In this document: in pieces, positions 1 to 8,559 of the stretch
Position numbering within the stretch: position 1 is the first letter of the stretch
How the letters are laid out: every line of letters begins with the position of its first letter
Assembly (NCBI RefSeq): GCF_900078395.1
Contig: NZ_FKLA01000009.1
Location: 1,254,614 to 1,318,613 of the forward strand
Source: Anaerotruncus rubiinfantis
GTDB taxonomy: Bacteria; Bacillota; Clostridia; Oscillospirales; Ruminococcaceae
Direction: 5' to 3'
Length of the DNA: 64,000 nucleotides
The notes under the pieces: generated by a model
Told to the model about the DNA's origin: nothing
The model's input: the letters and a program-made list of their open reading frames with translations, nothing else
Databases searched by the model: none
Program-made: the position numbers and the translations under genes

Positions 1-2
1 GG

Positions 3-59
3 ATGAAGGAGAATCTGTCCGCCCATTTTCAAAAGGCCGGGGAGGAAGCTCTAAAATAA
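3..59 (+). CDS. C-terminal end of an unidentified CDS (partial)
   Basis: One plus-strand frame is open from the window edge and ends at TAA 57-59, immediately before a strong terminator. Only 18 codons are visible, ending in residues GEEALK. The position, stop directly before a hairpin, is what a true gene end looks like. The visible part is too short to name a family, and the true start lies outside the window. Confidence 0.4.
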   Translation: MKENLSAHFQKAGEEALK

Positions 60-60
60 C

Positions 61-95
61 GAGAGGCGCGGCTGGCCGCGCCTCTCGTTTTATTT
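61..95. terminator. Bidirectional terminator
   Basis: An 11-bp perfect stem, GAGAGGCGCGG with CCGCGCCTCTC around a 4-nt loop, is followed by GTTTTATTT on the plus strand and GTTATTTT on the minus strand. It lies between two convergent genes and overlaps the stop codon of the minus-strand dehydrogenase. Confidence 0.9.
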
Positions 96-950
96 ATAAT
101 ATTTGATGAGCGCCTGGGTACCGTCGTCCCCAAAGCCCTCCTCCTGCAGCTGCTGGTACATGCCCAGCACCACTTCTGCTACCGGCAGCGAAAGGCTCAC
201 GCCGTCCACGCCCTCCTTGGCGATGACAAGGTCCTTGATGTAATGCTTGATAAAAAAGCCCGGGGCGTAGTCGCCGGCCAGCATGCGCGGCGCGTTGTTG
301 CTCATCTGCCAGCTTCCTGCCGCGCCGGTGCTGATTGCATCGAGCACGCCCTGCAGGTCGAGTCCGGCCGCTTTTGCGTAGGCGAGCGCCTCGCAAACCC
401 CCGCGACCGCGCCAGCGATGGCGATCTGGTTGGCCATCTTGGTGTGCTGACCCGCGCCTGCCGCGCCCATATGGCGGATATTCTGCCCCATTGCGGAGAA
501 GATCGGCATGCAGGTGTCGAAAGCCGCTTGATCACCGCCAACCATGATGGCGAGAGTCGCGTTTTTTGCCCCCACATCGCCGCCGGAAACCGGTGCGTCA
601 AGTGCAAAAATGCCGCGCGCTTTGGCGGCTTCATAGATTTCGATGCTCAGCTTGGGGCTGGTGGTGGTCATATCGATCAGATAGGCGCCTGGCTTCGCGT
701 TTGCGAGAATGCCATCCTCGTTAAAGTAAACCTGGTGTACATCCTTTGGATAGCCGACAATGGTGATGACCGCGTCCTGATCCTTTGCACACTGTCCGGG
801 GGTATCCGCCCAGGCGGCTCCTTCGGCAATGAGCCCGTCGGCTTTCGATTTCGTGCGGTTGTAGACGGTAAGCGAAAAGCCTGCTTTCATCAGGTTGCGG
901 GCCATGCTCTGGCCCATCACGCCGAGCCCGATAAATCCAATTTTCTTCAT
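90..950 (-). CDS. beta-Hydroxyacid dehydrogenase (3-hydroxyisobutyrate / tartronate semialdehyde reductase type)
   Basis: NAD(P)-dependent dehydrogenase of the 3-hydroxyisobutyrate dehydrogenase family, 286 aa, a normal length. The N-terminal Rossmann motif GLGVMG is followed by the substrate-binding motif DAPVSGG and the GAGQHTKMANQ segment carrying the catalytic lysine. The start at 950 is chosen because GGAGG lies 8 nt upstream; an in-frame ATG at 971 has no comparable SD. The family interconverts small 2- or 3-hydroxy acids and semialdehydes in the cytoplasm. The substrate cannot be read from the sequence. Tartronate semialdehyde reductase (GarR/GlxR) is one option, since a glycerate kinase lies in the same window at 55056, though far away. 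Monocistronic, converging on the fragment at 3-59. Confidence 0.88.
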   Translation of the reverse strand: MKKIGFIGLGVMGQSMARNLMKAGFSLTVYNRTKSKADGLIAEGAAWADTPGQCAKDQDAVITIVGYPKDVHQVYFNEDGILANAKPGAYLIDMTTTSPKLSIEIYEAAKARGIFALDAPVSGGDVGAKNATLAIMVGGDQAAFDTCMPIFSAMGQNIRHMGAAGAGQHTKMANQIAIAGAVAGVCEALAYAKAAGLDLQGVLDAISTGAAGSWQMSNNAPRMLAGDYAPGFFIKHYIKDLVIAKEGVDGVSLSLPVAEVVLGMYQQLQEEGFGDDGTQALIKYYK

Positions 951-1038
951 TGGGAAATCCTCCATTTCCATTTTTAAAATTCCATTTCTATTTTAGGCGC
1001 ATCGAATCACAAAAGCAATAGTGCTGCTGTACGAAATG

Positions 1039-1047
1039 TGGTATACT
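1039..1047 (+). promoter_or_regulatory. Extended -10 promoter for ggt
   Basis: TGGTATACT matches an extended -10 element (TGnTATACT) about 35 nt ahead of the gamma-glutamyltransferase start. No convincing -35 hexamer is visible, which is usual for extended -10 promoters. Confidence 0.5.
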
Positions 1048-1081
1048 GGGGACAGATTATGGGGAAAGCGGGGATAAAATC

Positions 1082-2692
1082 ATGCAGTTTCATCCAACGG
1101 TTTACCGGTATCCTTCCCGGCGCAATGTTGTTTATGCCGGGAAAGGGATGGTTGCCACCGCCCAGCCGCTCGCCGCACAGGCGGGGCTGGAAGCGCTGCG
1201 CCGCGGCGGCAATGCAATTGACGCGGCCATTGCCGCCGCAACGGCGCTGGTTGTGGTGGAGGCCAGCTCCACGGGCATCGGCGGGGACGCGTTTGCACAG
1301 GTCTGGAGCGGGGGAAAGCTCTATGGGCTCAATGCCAGCGGCCCGGCGCCCCGTGCGATCAGCGCGGAGAAGCTGTGGGCAAAGGGGCACAAGGAGATGC
1401 CCAAATATGGTTTTGACGCGGTGACCGTTCCCGGCGCGCCGTCCGCATGGGCCGCGCTGAACGAACGCTTCGGCCGCCTGCCGCTGGAGACAGTGATGCA
1501 GCCCGCCGTTTCCTACGCGCGGGAGGGGCATCCGGTTTCAATTGCGAACGCCCGTGATTGGCAGGAGATGTACGCGCGCTACCAAAAGGATCTCAAAGGT
1601 GATGAATACCGCCATTGGTTCGAGGCTTTTTCGATCGACGGACACGCGCCGAAAGCGGGGGAAATCTTCCGCTGCAAGGAGCTGGGGGATTCGCTCGAAT
1701 CGATCGCCAAGACCAAAGCGGAAAGCTTCTACCGCGGGGACCTGATGGAAAAGATCGTTGCTTTTTCCGACCGGTGCGGCGGATGGTTCGCGCCGCGCGA
1801 CTTCACCGACTTCAAACCGGAATGGGTCGAACCGATCAGTGTCCACTACCGCGGTTACGACGTGCACGAGCTCCCGCCGAATGGACATGGGATTGCGGCG
1901 CTGATGGCGCTTAACATTTTGAACGGATTTGATCTTGGTGCGCACCGCGAAACCGCGGAAAGCTACCATCTCCAGCTCGAGGCGATGAAGCTTGCGTTTG
2001 TCGATGCGAAGCGCTACGTGACCGACGGAAGGCTCTTGTCGATACCGGTTTCGGATCTGCTGTCCGAAGAATATGCCGCCGAACGCCGCAAACTGATCGG
2101 CCGCGATGCGATCCTTCCGCAGGCGGGCAGGCCGCAGCCAGGCGGGACGGTCTACATTGCCGCTGCGGACAACGAAGGAAACATGGTTTCCTACATTCAG
2201 TCGAACTATATGTGCTGGGGGTCAGGCCTGGTCGTGCCGGGCACCGGCATCGCCTTGCATAACCGCGGGAACAATTTCTCGCTCGAGCCGGGCCATGACA
2301 ACCTCATTGCAGGGGGCAAACGTCCGTACCATACGATCATCCCGGGATTTCTCTCCAAAGATGGGAAACCGGTGGGGCCGTTCGGCGTGATGGGCATGTT
2401 TATGCAGCCGCAGGGGCATGTGCAGGTGGTGGCCAATACGGTTGATTTCGCAATGAACCCGCAGGACGCGCTGAATGCCCCGCGCTGGCAGTGGATCGAA
2501 GGAAAGACAGTTTATCTCGAGCGGGAGGTTCCCGCCCATATCGCCCAGGAGCTTGCAGACCGCGGACATAAAATTGTAATTCTGAACGACAACGATTGTA
2601 TGGGAAAAGGTGAAATCATCTGGCGGATGGAAAACGGCGTGCTCTGCGGCGGCGCGGAGCCGCGCGCGGACGGCACGGTCGCCGCGTGGTGA
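1082..2692 (+). CDS. ggt: gamma-Glutamyltransferase family protein
   Basis: Ntn-hydrolase of the gamma-glutamyltranspeptidase family, 536 aa. The N-terminal half has the family segment GGNAIDAAIAAATAL and GIGGDAF. The predicted autoprocessing site is Thr356 in GGTVYIAAAD, which aligns by spacing with the catalytic Thr of the TTHxSVVD motif. The last part shows GGKRPYHTIIPGFL and GPFGVMGMFMQPQGHVQV. These enzymes hydrolyse or transfer gamma-glutamyl groups, for example from glutathione. No signal peptide is visible, so this copy is probably cytoplasmic, unlike the secreted classical enzymes. The start ATG at 1082 has only a weak purine-rich SD (GGGGAAAGCGGGG). Monocistronic. Confidence 0.88.
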   Translation: MQFHPTVYRYPSRRNVVYAGKGMVATAQPLAAQAGLEALRRGGNAIDAAIAAATALVVVEASSTGIGGDAFAQVWSGGKLYGLNASGPAPRAISAEKLWAKGHKEMPKYGFDAVTVPGAPSAWAALNERFGRLPLETVMQPAVSYAREGHPVSIANARDWQEMYARYQKDLKGDEYRHWFEAFSIDGHAPKAGEIFRCKELGDSLESIAKTKAESFYRGDLMEKIVAFSDRCGGWFAPRDFTDFKPEWVEPISVHYRGYDVHELPPNGHGIAALMALNILNGFDLGAHRETAESYHLQLEAMKLAFVDAKRYVTDGRLLSIPVSDLLSEEYAAERRKLIGRDAILPQAGRPQPGGTVYIAAADNEGNMVSYIQSNYMCWGSGLVVPGTGIALHNRGNNFSLEPGHDNLIAGGKRPYHTIIPGFLSKDGKPVGPFGVMGMFMQPQGHVQVVANTVDFAMNPQDALNAPRWQWIEGKTVYLEREVPAHIAQELADRGHKIVILNDNDCMGKGEIIWRMENGVLCGGAEPRADGTVAAW

Positions 2693-2746
2693 AAACAGAA
2701 GAAAGCAGCGCGTCCGCGTGCGGACGCGCTGCTTTCTTCTGTTTTT
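2692..2746. terminator. Long bidirectional terminator
   Basis: A nearly perfect inverted repeat of about 25 bp per arm runs from AAAACAGAAGAAAGCAGCGC to its complement ending in CTGTTTTTT. It fills the whole gap between ggt and the convergent oxidoreductase and would act in both directions. Confidence 0.92.
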
Positions 2747-3849
2747 TACTTTTGATGCTGCCGGAGCAGCTCGGCATAGGCGGAAAGATCATCCGGGATA
2801 TGGACCATTTTGCCGGTCCAGGCCGACTGGACCATGGCGCAGGACATACGCAGGCTGCCAAGGCCGTCTTCGCCGCGTGCGATGAGCGGTTCGCCGCGCA
2901 GGATCGCGGACGAGAAATTTTCCAGTATCCCCGCGCGCCAGGAGGCGGTGCCTTCCACTGGGATTTCGCGGACTGTGCAGGGTACCTTCTGATCGTACGG
3001 CTTGCGGTCGAGCTTGCGGTATTCCGGCTCTGGGCACTCCGCCTGGTAGAGATGGATTTTTCCATCTTCAAAAACCAGTTTTCCGTTGTCGGCGGCGATT
3101 TCCAGCCGGTTGGTGCCGGGCAGCTCGCCGGTTGAGGTGATCAGTGTGCCGGTCACACCGGAATTGTATTCCATATAGGCGGTGACGTCGTCTTCCGTCT
3201 CGATTGGATGATATTTGCCGAAACTGCAAAAGGCCTGGATGCGGTCGGGCACGCCGAACATCCATTGCCACAGATCGAGGGTGTGGGAACACTGGTTGAT
3301 CAGTACGCCGCCGCCTTCGCCCTTCCAGCTTGCACGCCAGCTGCTGGAAGCGTAGTACGGGTCGCAGCGGTACCAGTCGGTGATGGTCCAGCCGATCCGC
3401 TTCAGCCGGCCAAGCTGTCCGCCCTGTACCAGCTCGCGCAGTTTTTGATAAACTGGTTCTGTGCGGATATTAAACATGATTCCAAACACCTTGCCGGACT
3501 GCGCTGCCGCGCGGTTCATTTCCTCAACGCTTTGCGGGTCGATACCGGCGGGTTTTTCCACCATCACATGCAGGCCGTTTTTGAAAGCAGCAATCACCTG
3601 CTCCGGGTGGAATTTGTGCGGTGTCGCGATGATAACCGCGTCAATAAGTCCGGAACGGAACATTTCATGATAGTCGGTGAAAAAGGGAAGATCGCATCCG
3701 AAAGCCTCCCGGCAGCGCGGCAGACAGCTGTCGCTGCGGCTGCTGATGGCCGTGAGAATGCCGTCCGGGACACTTCCGTCTAAAAGAGATTTTCCATGGA
3801 TCAAACCGATAACGCCCATACCGACAATTCCAAATCTGACTTTCTCCAA
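2746..3849 (-). CDS. Gfo/Idh/MocA family NAD(P)-dependent oxidoreductase
   Basis: 367 aa. The N-terminal Rossmann fold begins FGIVGMGVIGLIHGKSLL. The family motif EKPAG carries the usual catalytic lysine near residue 99, and WKGEGGGVLINQCSHTLDLW is the conserved helix of the C-terminal alpha/beta domain. The family oxidises or reduces sugars, inositols and related compounds in the cytosol. The start appears to be TTG at 3849 with an AGAGG-type SD just upstream; no in-frame ATG is near the Rossmann strand. It stands alone, so the substrate is not suggested by neighbours. Confidence 0.87.
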   Translation of the reverse strand: MEKVRFGIVGMGVIGLIHGKSLLDGSVPDGILTAISSRSDSCLPRCREAFGCDLPFFTDYHEMFRSGLIDAVIIATPHKFHPEQVIAAFKNGLHVMVEKPAGIDPQSVEEMNRAAAQSGKVFGIMFNIRTEPVYQKLRELVQGGQLGRLKRIGWTITDWYRCDPYYASSSWRASWKGEGGGVLINQCSHTLDLWQWMFGVPDRIQAFCSFGKYHPIETEDDVTAYMEYNSGVTGTLITSTGELPGTNRLEIAADNGKLVFEDGKIHLYQAECPEPEYRKLDRKPYDQKVPCTVREIPVEGTASWRAGILENFSSAILRGEPLIARGEDGLGSLRMSCAMVQSAWTGKMVHIPDDLSAYAELLRQHQK

Positions 3850-4073
3850 GCTGTTGCGCCTCTTTTCGTTAGGATTTTATATAGTATAGCATAATCGCGC
3901 GGTGGTTCCTAGTCTGGAATTTGCCAGCGGTGGATTTTGATGACAGACTGGCTGGCACGGAATGATGCAGAAATCCCCACCCGGATTGGAGTGGAGATTT
4001 CTTCTTGCGGGATGCATGATTTTCAAAAAAAATTGCCACTTTTCTGGTGAAAGCCATGAAAGGGGAACTGGAT

Positions 4074-5393
4074 ATGAAATGGCAGAAACTTTGGATTTAT
4101 CCGCTTTGCCTGTCGATGCTGCTGACAGCCTGCGCGCCCGCGCCGGTTTCGTCCAGCGAGCCGCAGCAGGCGGTGAATAGCGGGGAAGCGTCAGAACCGG
4201 CGGCGCCCGCGCCATCCGGCGCGTCCGCCGCTTCGTCTTCCGAACCCGGATCGCAAAAGACCGAAAAACTGCCCGCTGCGGTGGGCGGCGTGCTTGACGC
4301 GCAGGGTGTCGGCGCGGTGAACGGATTTGGCTTCCGGCTGTATGAACAGCTTTATAAGGAGGATGAAAACACCTTCCTGTCGCCGGTGAGCATCTATCTT
4401 GCATTCGGGATGCTGCAAAACGGCGCGGCAGGGGAAAGCGCCGAACAGCTCGGGAGCCTGCTTGGACAACAGGATACCGCCGTGCTGAACGCATTCTGCC
4501 AGCAGCTGCAAAAACAGCTCCTGGAGGAACGCGGGGAGACCGATATGCGGCTTTCCAATTCGCTTTGGATGCGGGAGAGCGCCGCTAAGGATATCCGGCA
4601 GGAGTTTGTGGACGCCGTGCAGTCGGCTTTCAGCGCACATGTGGAAGCGCTCGATTTTGACAGTGCCGAGGCTGCCGGGAAGATCAACAACTGGATCAAA
4701 AGCAATACCAACGGCCTGATTGAAAAGCTGATTGAAGGGGAAATTGATCCGAACACGGTTATGTATCTGGTCAACACGATCTATTTCAAAGCGCAGTGGG
4801 AGGATGCCTTCGATCCCGGCCGTACGCGGGAACAGGATTTCCATGCGCCGTCCGGGGATATCAAGGTGCAGATGATGCGGCGCGAGGCAAACTTTGATTA
4901 TCTGGAAAACGACCAGTATCAGGCAATCCGGCTGCCATATAAGGATGGAAAGACTTCTATGATTGTCCTGCTGCCGCGGGAGGGTGAAACGAATTTTCTC
5001 AAGACGGTAAACGCCGGGCTCATCGAAAGTGTGCTTGCGGATCTCGTATCGCGTAAGGTGTTCTTCGAGATGCCGAAGATGGATCTGCAGTATGGCACCA
5101 GCCTGATCGATGCGATGAAGGCGCTGGGTGTGACCGACGTGTTCGGGGAAAACGCGGATTTGAGTGGTATCACCGGCGACCAGAGCCTCTATGTGAGCAG
5201 CGCGGTCCATAAGACGGCGCTTAAGGTCGATGAGGAGGGCACCGAGGCCGCCGGCATGACCGGGCTTGGGATCGCTGGCAAATCGATGGCGCTCGATCAG
5301 ACCGTAATGGTCTGCGACCGCCCGTTTTACGCCGCGATTGTGGACAATGAAACCGGGCTCATCCTATTCGGCGGGGCAATTATGAGTCCATAA
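4074..5393 (+). CDS. Serpin family protease inhibitor, lipoprotein
   Basis: 439 aa from the ATG preceded by AAAGGGG. The N-terminus is a lipoprotein signal with lipobox LTAC (Cys20), then a low-complexity Ser/Ala/Pro linker to about residue 75, then a full serpin fold: NTIYFKAQWEDAFDP, YQAIRLPYKDGKTSMIVLLP and the C-terminal DRPFYAAIVDNETGLILFGG. The hinge EEGTEAAG (P17-P10, from residue 387) matches inhibitory serpins. Counting from the hinge as in alpha-1-antitrypsin puts Lys403-Ser404 at P1-P1', which predicts trypsin-like targets. It probably sits on the outer face of the membrane and protects against host or bacterial serine proteases. Monocistronic, followed by its own terminator. Confidence 0.93.
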   Translation: MKWQKLWIYPLCLSMLLTACAPAPVSSSEPQQAVNSGEASEPAAPAPSGASAASSSEPGSQKTEKLPAAVGGVLDAQGVGAVNGFGFRLYEQLYKEDENTFLSPVSIYLAFGMLQNGAAGESAEQLGSLLGQQDTAVLNAFCQQLQKQLLEERGETDMRLSNSLWMRESAAKDIRQEFVDAVQSAFSAHVEALDFDSAEAAGKINNWIKSNTNGLIEKLIEGEIDPNTVMYLVNTIYFKAQWEDAFDPGRTREQDFHAPSGDIKVQMMRREANFDYLENDQYQAIRLPYKDGKTSMIVLLPREGETNFLKTVNAGLIESVLADLVSRKVFFEMPKMDLQYGTSLIDAMKALGVTDVFGENADLSGITGDQSLYVSSAVHKTALKVDEEGTEAAGMTGLGIAGKSMALDQTVMVCDRPFYAAIVDNETGLILFGGAIMSP

Positions 5394-5403
5394 AAACAAA
5401 GTG

Positions 5404-5441
5404 AAAATACCGTCCGGCGATTTTGCCGGACGGTATTTTTG
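5404..5441 (+). terminator. Terminator after the serpin gene
   Basis: A 13-bp perfect stem, AATACCGTCCGGC with GCCGGACGGTATT around a 6-nt loop, is followed by TTT. Because the arms begin with A-rich sequence it may also act on the other strand. Confidence 0.9.
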
Positions 5442-5485
5442 TGCTATGATATTTGCAGCTGTTTTGATGGAAAGGGGGAAACGCC

Positions 5486-6019
5486 ATGCGGCTTTTTATC
5501 GCGGTGAATCTGTCCGGGGAGGCTGGGGAACAGTTCTGCCGGACAATCGGGCATTTGCGCAAACTGGCTGTGCGCGGCAGCTTTACCCGGCGGGAAAACC
5601 TGCATCTGACCCTTGCGTTCCTTGGAGAAACCGCAGAGGTGGATACGGCCAAAGCGATCCTGGATGCGGTGGGGCGATTTGGACCGATTCCGCTTGTCTT
5701 TTGCGGGATTGGGAGCTTTTCCGGACGCGGATCGGAAAAACTCTACTGGGCCGGGGTGGAAAAATCGAGCCCTTTGTATGATTTGCAGGCAGAGCTCTGC
5801 AAAAATTTGCGGGAGGCGGGCTTTGCGCTCGAGAGCAGGCCCTTTTGTCCGCATATCACCCTCGGCAGAGAGGTGATTCTCGCGCCAGGCGTCGATGCAA
5901 AAAGGCTGGAAAGGCTTATGGAGCCGGTTGCCATGCAAGCGGAGCGGGTCAGCCTGATGCGTTCCGACCGGGTTGGAGGGGAAATTGCCTATACGCCTGT
6001 TTACGAGCGGCTGCTTTGA
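5486..6019 (+). CDS. thpR: RNA 2',3'-cyclic phosphodiesterase (LigT/ThpR)
   Basis: 177 aa, normal for the 2H phosphoesterase family. Both catalytic motifs are present: HLTL (His40) in HLTLAFLGE and HITL (His123) in CPHITLGRE. The N-terminus MRLFIAVNLS is typical. The family opens 2',3'-cyclic phosphate RNA ends in the cytosol. A GGGGGAA SD precedes the ATG. The next gene lies 238 bp away behind a hairpin, so this is probably a single-gene unit. Confidence 0.9.
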   Translation: MRLFIAVNLSGEAGEQFCRTIGHLRKLAVRGSFTRRENLHLTLAFLGETAEVDTAKAILDAVGRFGPIPLVFCGIGSFSGRGSEKLYWAGVEKSSPLYDLQAELCKNLREAGFALESRPFCPHITLGREVILAPGVDAKRLERLMEPVAMQAERVSLMRSDRVGGEIAYTPVYERLL

Positions 6020-6062
6020 TGCGGTACAGTCCGGATGAGGCAATTTCAACAGAATATCCGGC

Positions 6063-6095
6063 GATACGCCGCGCAGATTCTCCGCGCGGCGTATC
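6063..6095 (+). terminator. GC-rich hairpin after thpR, weak terminator
   Basis: A perfect 12-bp stem, GATACGCCGCGC with GCGCGGCGTATC, lies 44 nt after the thpR stop. It is followed by GGATTTCC rather than a clean U tract, so termination may be partial. Confidence 0.55.
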
Positions 6096-6257
6096 GGATT
6101 TCCATGTCCGGATATGGTACAATATCCGCAGGGACAAGAGGCGGGGCCGTTGGCCGCGCGGCTTGGCGCTCCGCTGCGGTCCAATCTTGTTGGAAAGCCA
6201 TTTGCGGCCGGGATGGGAAGCTTCCATCCCCATTTTAGAGGAAATCGGAGGATCGGT

Positions 6258-7037
6258 ATGATCAAGTTAATTGCCAGTGATCTGGATGGTACGCTTTTGC
6301 AGAACGGCGCGCAGAAGCTGAATCCGGAAGTTTTCCCGCTTATCCGGGAGCTGCGCCGCAAAGGGATCGTCTTTGCCGCGGCAAGCGGCAGACAGTATCC
6401 GAATCTGCGCAGGCTGTTTTCACCGGTGTGGCAGGATATGATTTTTCTGGCGGAGAACGGTGCGCTGATGATGCAGCACGGGGAAGTGATCGCATCGTAT
6501 CCCGTCGCGCGGGAAACCGGCCTTGCGATTATCCGGGACATCGAAACCTATGGACGCTGCGAGGTGCTGCTTTCGGGAAAACACACCTCCTATCTGCACA
6601 CAAGATCCAAAGATTTGGCCGCCGCGCTGCTCTATGACACCCGCAACGCTGTGACGATTGTGGATGATTTTGCGCAGGTGGACGAACCTTTCCTGAAAAT
6701 TTCAGCATTCGATCCGGAAGGTATCGAACATGCGGCGGCGCATTTCCAGGAGAGATGGGGCGGCGTGGTTTCGGCGGCTGTTTCGGGCGAGGAATGGATG
6801 GATTTCACGGTTGCCAACAAAGGTGGGGCCATCCGGCTTTTGCAGCAGAAATTCGGCTTTCAAAAGGCGGAAATGATGGCTTTTGGAGACAATTACAACG
6901 ACCTGCAGATGCTGGAGGCTGTTGGGCATGGCTATATCATGGAGAACGCAGCCGAACCGCTCAGGGAGCGCTTTCCGCTGCATGCCAAACGTGTGGAGGA
7001 TACACTGGCAGCCTTCCTGGAGGGAAGGCTGTTATAA
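6258..7037 (+). CDS. Cof-type HAD hydrolase
   Basis: 259 aa, standard for the Cof/HAD-IIB phosphatases. Motif I is SDLDGTLL at residues 7-14; the last part has KGGAIRLLQ with the conserved lysine, then AFGDNYNDLQML (motif IV) and GHGYIMENA. These enzymes dephosphorylate sugar phosphates, nucleotides or flavins; the substrate cannot be predicted. The start at 6258 is chosen because it opens directly into the first beta strand and has GGAGG 6 nt upstream. The longer in-frame extension to 6114 crosses the intergenic region and has no SD. Confidence 0.9.
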   Translation: MIKLIASDLDGTLLQNGAQKLNPEVFPLIRELRRKGIVFAAASGRQYPNLRRLFSPVWQDMIFLAENGALMMQHGEVIASYPVARETGLAIIRDIETYGRCEVLLSGKHTSYLHTRSKDLAAALLYDTRNAVTIVDDFAQVDEPFLKISAFDPEGIEHAAAHFQERWGGVVSAAVSGEEWMDFTVANKGGAIRLLQQKFGFQKAEMMAFGDNYNDLQMLEAVGHGYIMENAAEPLRERFPLHAKRVEDTLAAFLEGRLL

Positions 7038-7069
7038 AAAAGGCGGCTGCTGGGCAGCCGCCTTTTTTA
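7035..7069. terminator. Bidirectional terminator between convergent genes
   Basis: AAAAAAGGCGGCTGC pairs perfectly with GCAGCCGCCTTTTTT around a TGG loop. It overlaps both stop codons of the HAD and MATE genes and has U tracts in both directions. Confidence 0.93.
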
Positions 7070-8410
7070 TAGTTCCTCGCGGAAAAGCCTCTTTTTCCAG
7101 ATCCCGCTTGCATAAAAAGCATACGAAAGCGCTGCCGCAATCGTCCAGCCGACCGGCCAGGCGATCCAGATGCCGACGGAGCCAAGCCGCGCGGCCAGCA
7201 CAAAGGCCAGCACCACCCGTAAAATGAGATCGGAAAAGGTGGCGATCATAAAGGGCGCCATTGCGCCGGAGCCGCGCAGGACGCCATCTGCGATGAGTTT
7301 GACTGAAACGACAAAATAAAATGGTGAAACTACGCGCAGGAAGGCGGAACCCGCCGCAATCACGTCGGTATTCTCGGCATCGAGGAAAATACCCATCATT
7401 TGTCCGCTGAATACAAAAAAAGCCGCGAAGAAACAGCTTACCACGCACAGTACCATAATGAGCCCGGCTGTGAAGCCACGGCCAATCCGATCGAGTTTTC
7501 CGGCGCCGATGTTCTGCGCCGTGAAGCTGGAAAGCCCGTTTGCGAGGGTGGTGAAAGAGGTGATTGCAAAAGTGTTGAGCTTGCCCGCAGCCGAGAAGCC
7601 CGCGACCACTGCCGCGCCGAAGGTGTTCACCAGCCCCTGCACAAACAGGTTGCCGACTGAGATAAAGCTCTGTTGCAAAATGCTCGGCACGGCAATGACC
7701 GCGACACGTCCAAGCATCGGGAAAGAAAACCGTTCAACCGCGCCCCCGGAGGGGACCGCCCGCAGCCGGAAAACGAGCGCCGCGAGCGCTGAGGCCGATG
7801 AAATCCCCTGTGCCAGAAAGGTGGCCCATGCCACGCCTGCCACCCCAAATTTAAAAACGATCACAAAAACAAGGTCGAGCAGGATATTGCCGAGTGACGA
7901 GGCGATCAGGAAATATAACGGGGTGCGGGAGTCGCCGAGCGCGGTGAAGATTCCGGTGCAGATATTATAGAGAAACAGGAAGAGAAGCCCGCCGGTATAG
8001 ATGCGCAGATAGAGCTCCGCGTCTGAAAAGATCTCCTGTGGGGTATGCAGGAGCCGCATCAGCGGGCCGCAGAACCAAAATCCCGACAGGGTGAGCAGAA
8101 AACTGAGCGCCGCGCTCGCAATAAGAGAAGTGCTGACGGCGGTTTTCATCTTGCTGAAATCCTTTGCGCCGAACAACTGTGAGATCACGACCGAGCAGCC
8201 GATATTGGAACCGGTCGCAACCGCCATGAAGATCATTGTGACCGGAAAGGAGGCTCCAACCGCGGCGAGCGCGTCCATGCCGACATACTGCCCGGCGACG
8301 ATGCTGTCCACAATGTTATAGAGCTGCTGGAAGACCACGCTCAGCAGCATGGGGATGGAAAACCGCCAGAGAATTTTGGCGGGGGAACCTTCGGTCATAT
8401 CGGTGAGCAT
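7067..8410 (-). CDS. MATE family efflux transporter
   Basis: 447 aa integral membrane protein with about 12 hydrophobic segments. The N-terminus MTEGSPAKILWRFSIPMLLS and the segment GSNIGCSVVISQLFGAKD are typical of MATE proteins of the NorM/DinF type from Clostridia. The family exports cationic drugs or metabolites using Na+ or H+ gradients. An AGAAGG SD precedes the ATG at 8410. It stands alone; a second MATE of a different branch lies at 27588. Confidence 0.92.
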   Translation of the reverse strand: MLTDMTEGSPAKILWRFSIPMLLSVVFQQLYNIVDSIVAGQYVGMDALAAVGASFPVTMIFMAVATGSNIGCSVVISQLFGAKDFSKMKTAVSTSLIASAALSFLLTLSGFWFCGPLMRLLHTPQEIFSDAELYLRIYTGGLLFLFLYNICTGIFTALGDSRTPLYFLIASSLGNILLDLVFVIVFKFGVAGVAWATFLAQGISSASALAALVFRLRAVPSGGAVERFSFPMLGRVAVIAVPSILQQSFISVGNLFVQGLVNTFGAAVVAGFSAAGKLNTFAITSFTTLANGLSSFTAQNIGAGKLDRIGRGFTAGLIMVLCVVSCFFAAFFVFSGQMMGIFLDAENTDVIAAGSAFLRVVSPFYFVVSVKLIADGVLRGSGAMAPFMIATFSDLILRVVLAFVLAARLGSVGIWIAWPVGWTIAAALSYAFYASGIWKKRLFREEL

Positions 8411-8501
8411 TTCCGAACCTTCTTTACAATTAAATCCCGAACCATTATACTACGATGGAACCGGTTGGAAAAGCTTTTTGGCGTAAAAATGCACGGGGTA
8501 A

Positions 8502-8530
8502 TTGACGGAATTTTCACATTGTCGTACAAT
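8502..8530 (+). promoter_or_regulatory. Sigma-A type promoter for the YfcE-like gene
   Basis: TTGACG (8502-8507) and TACAAT (8525-8530) are separated by 17 bp, 29 nt ahead of the start codon at 8560. Confidence 0.75.
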
Positions 8531-8559
8531 GGAATAGAAATCAATCCAGGAGGTTCCTT

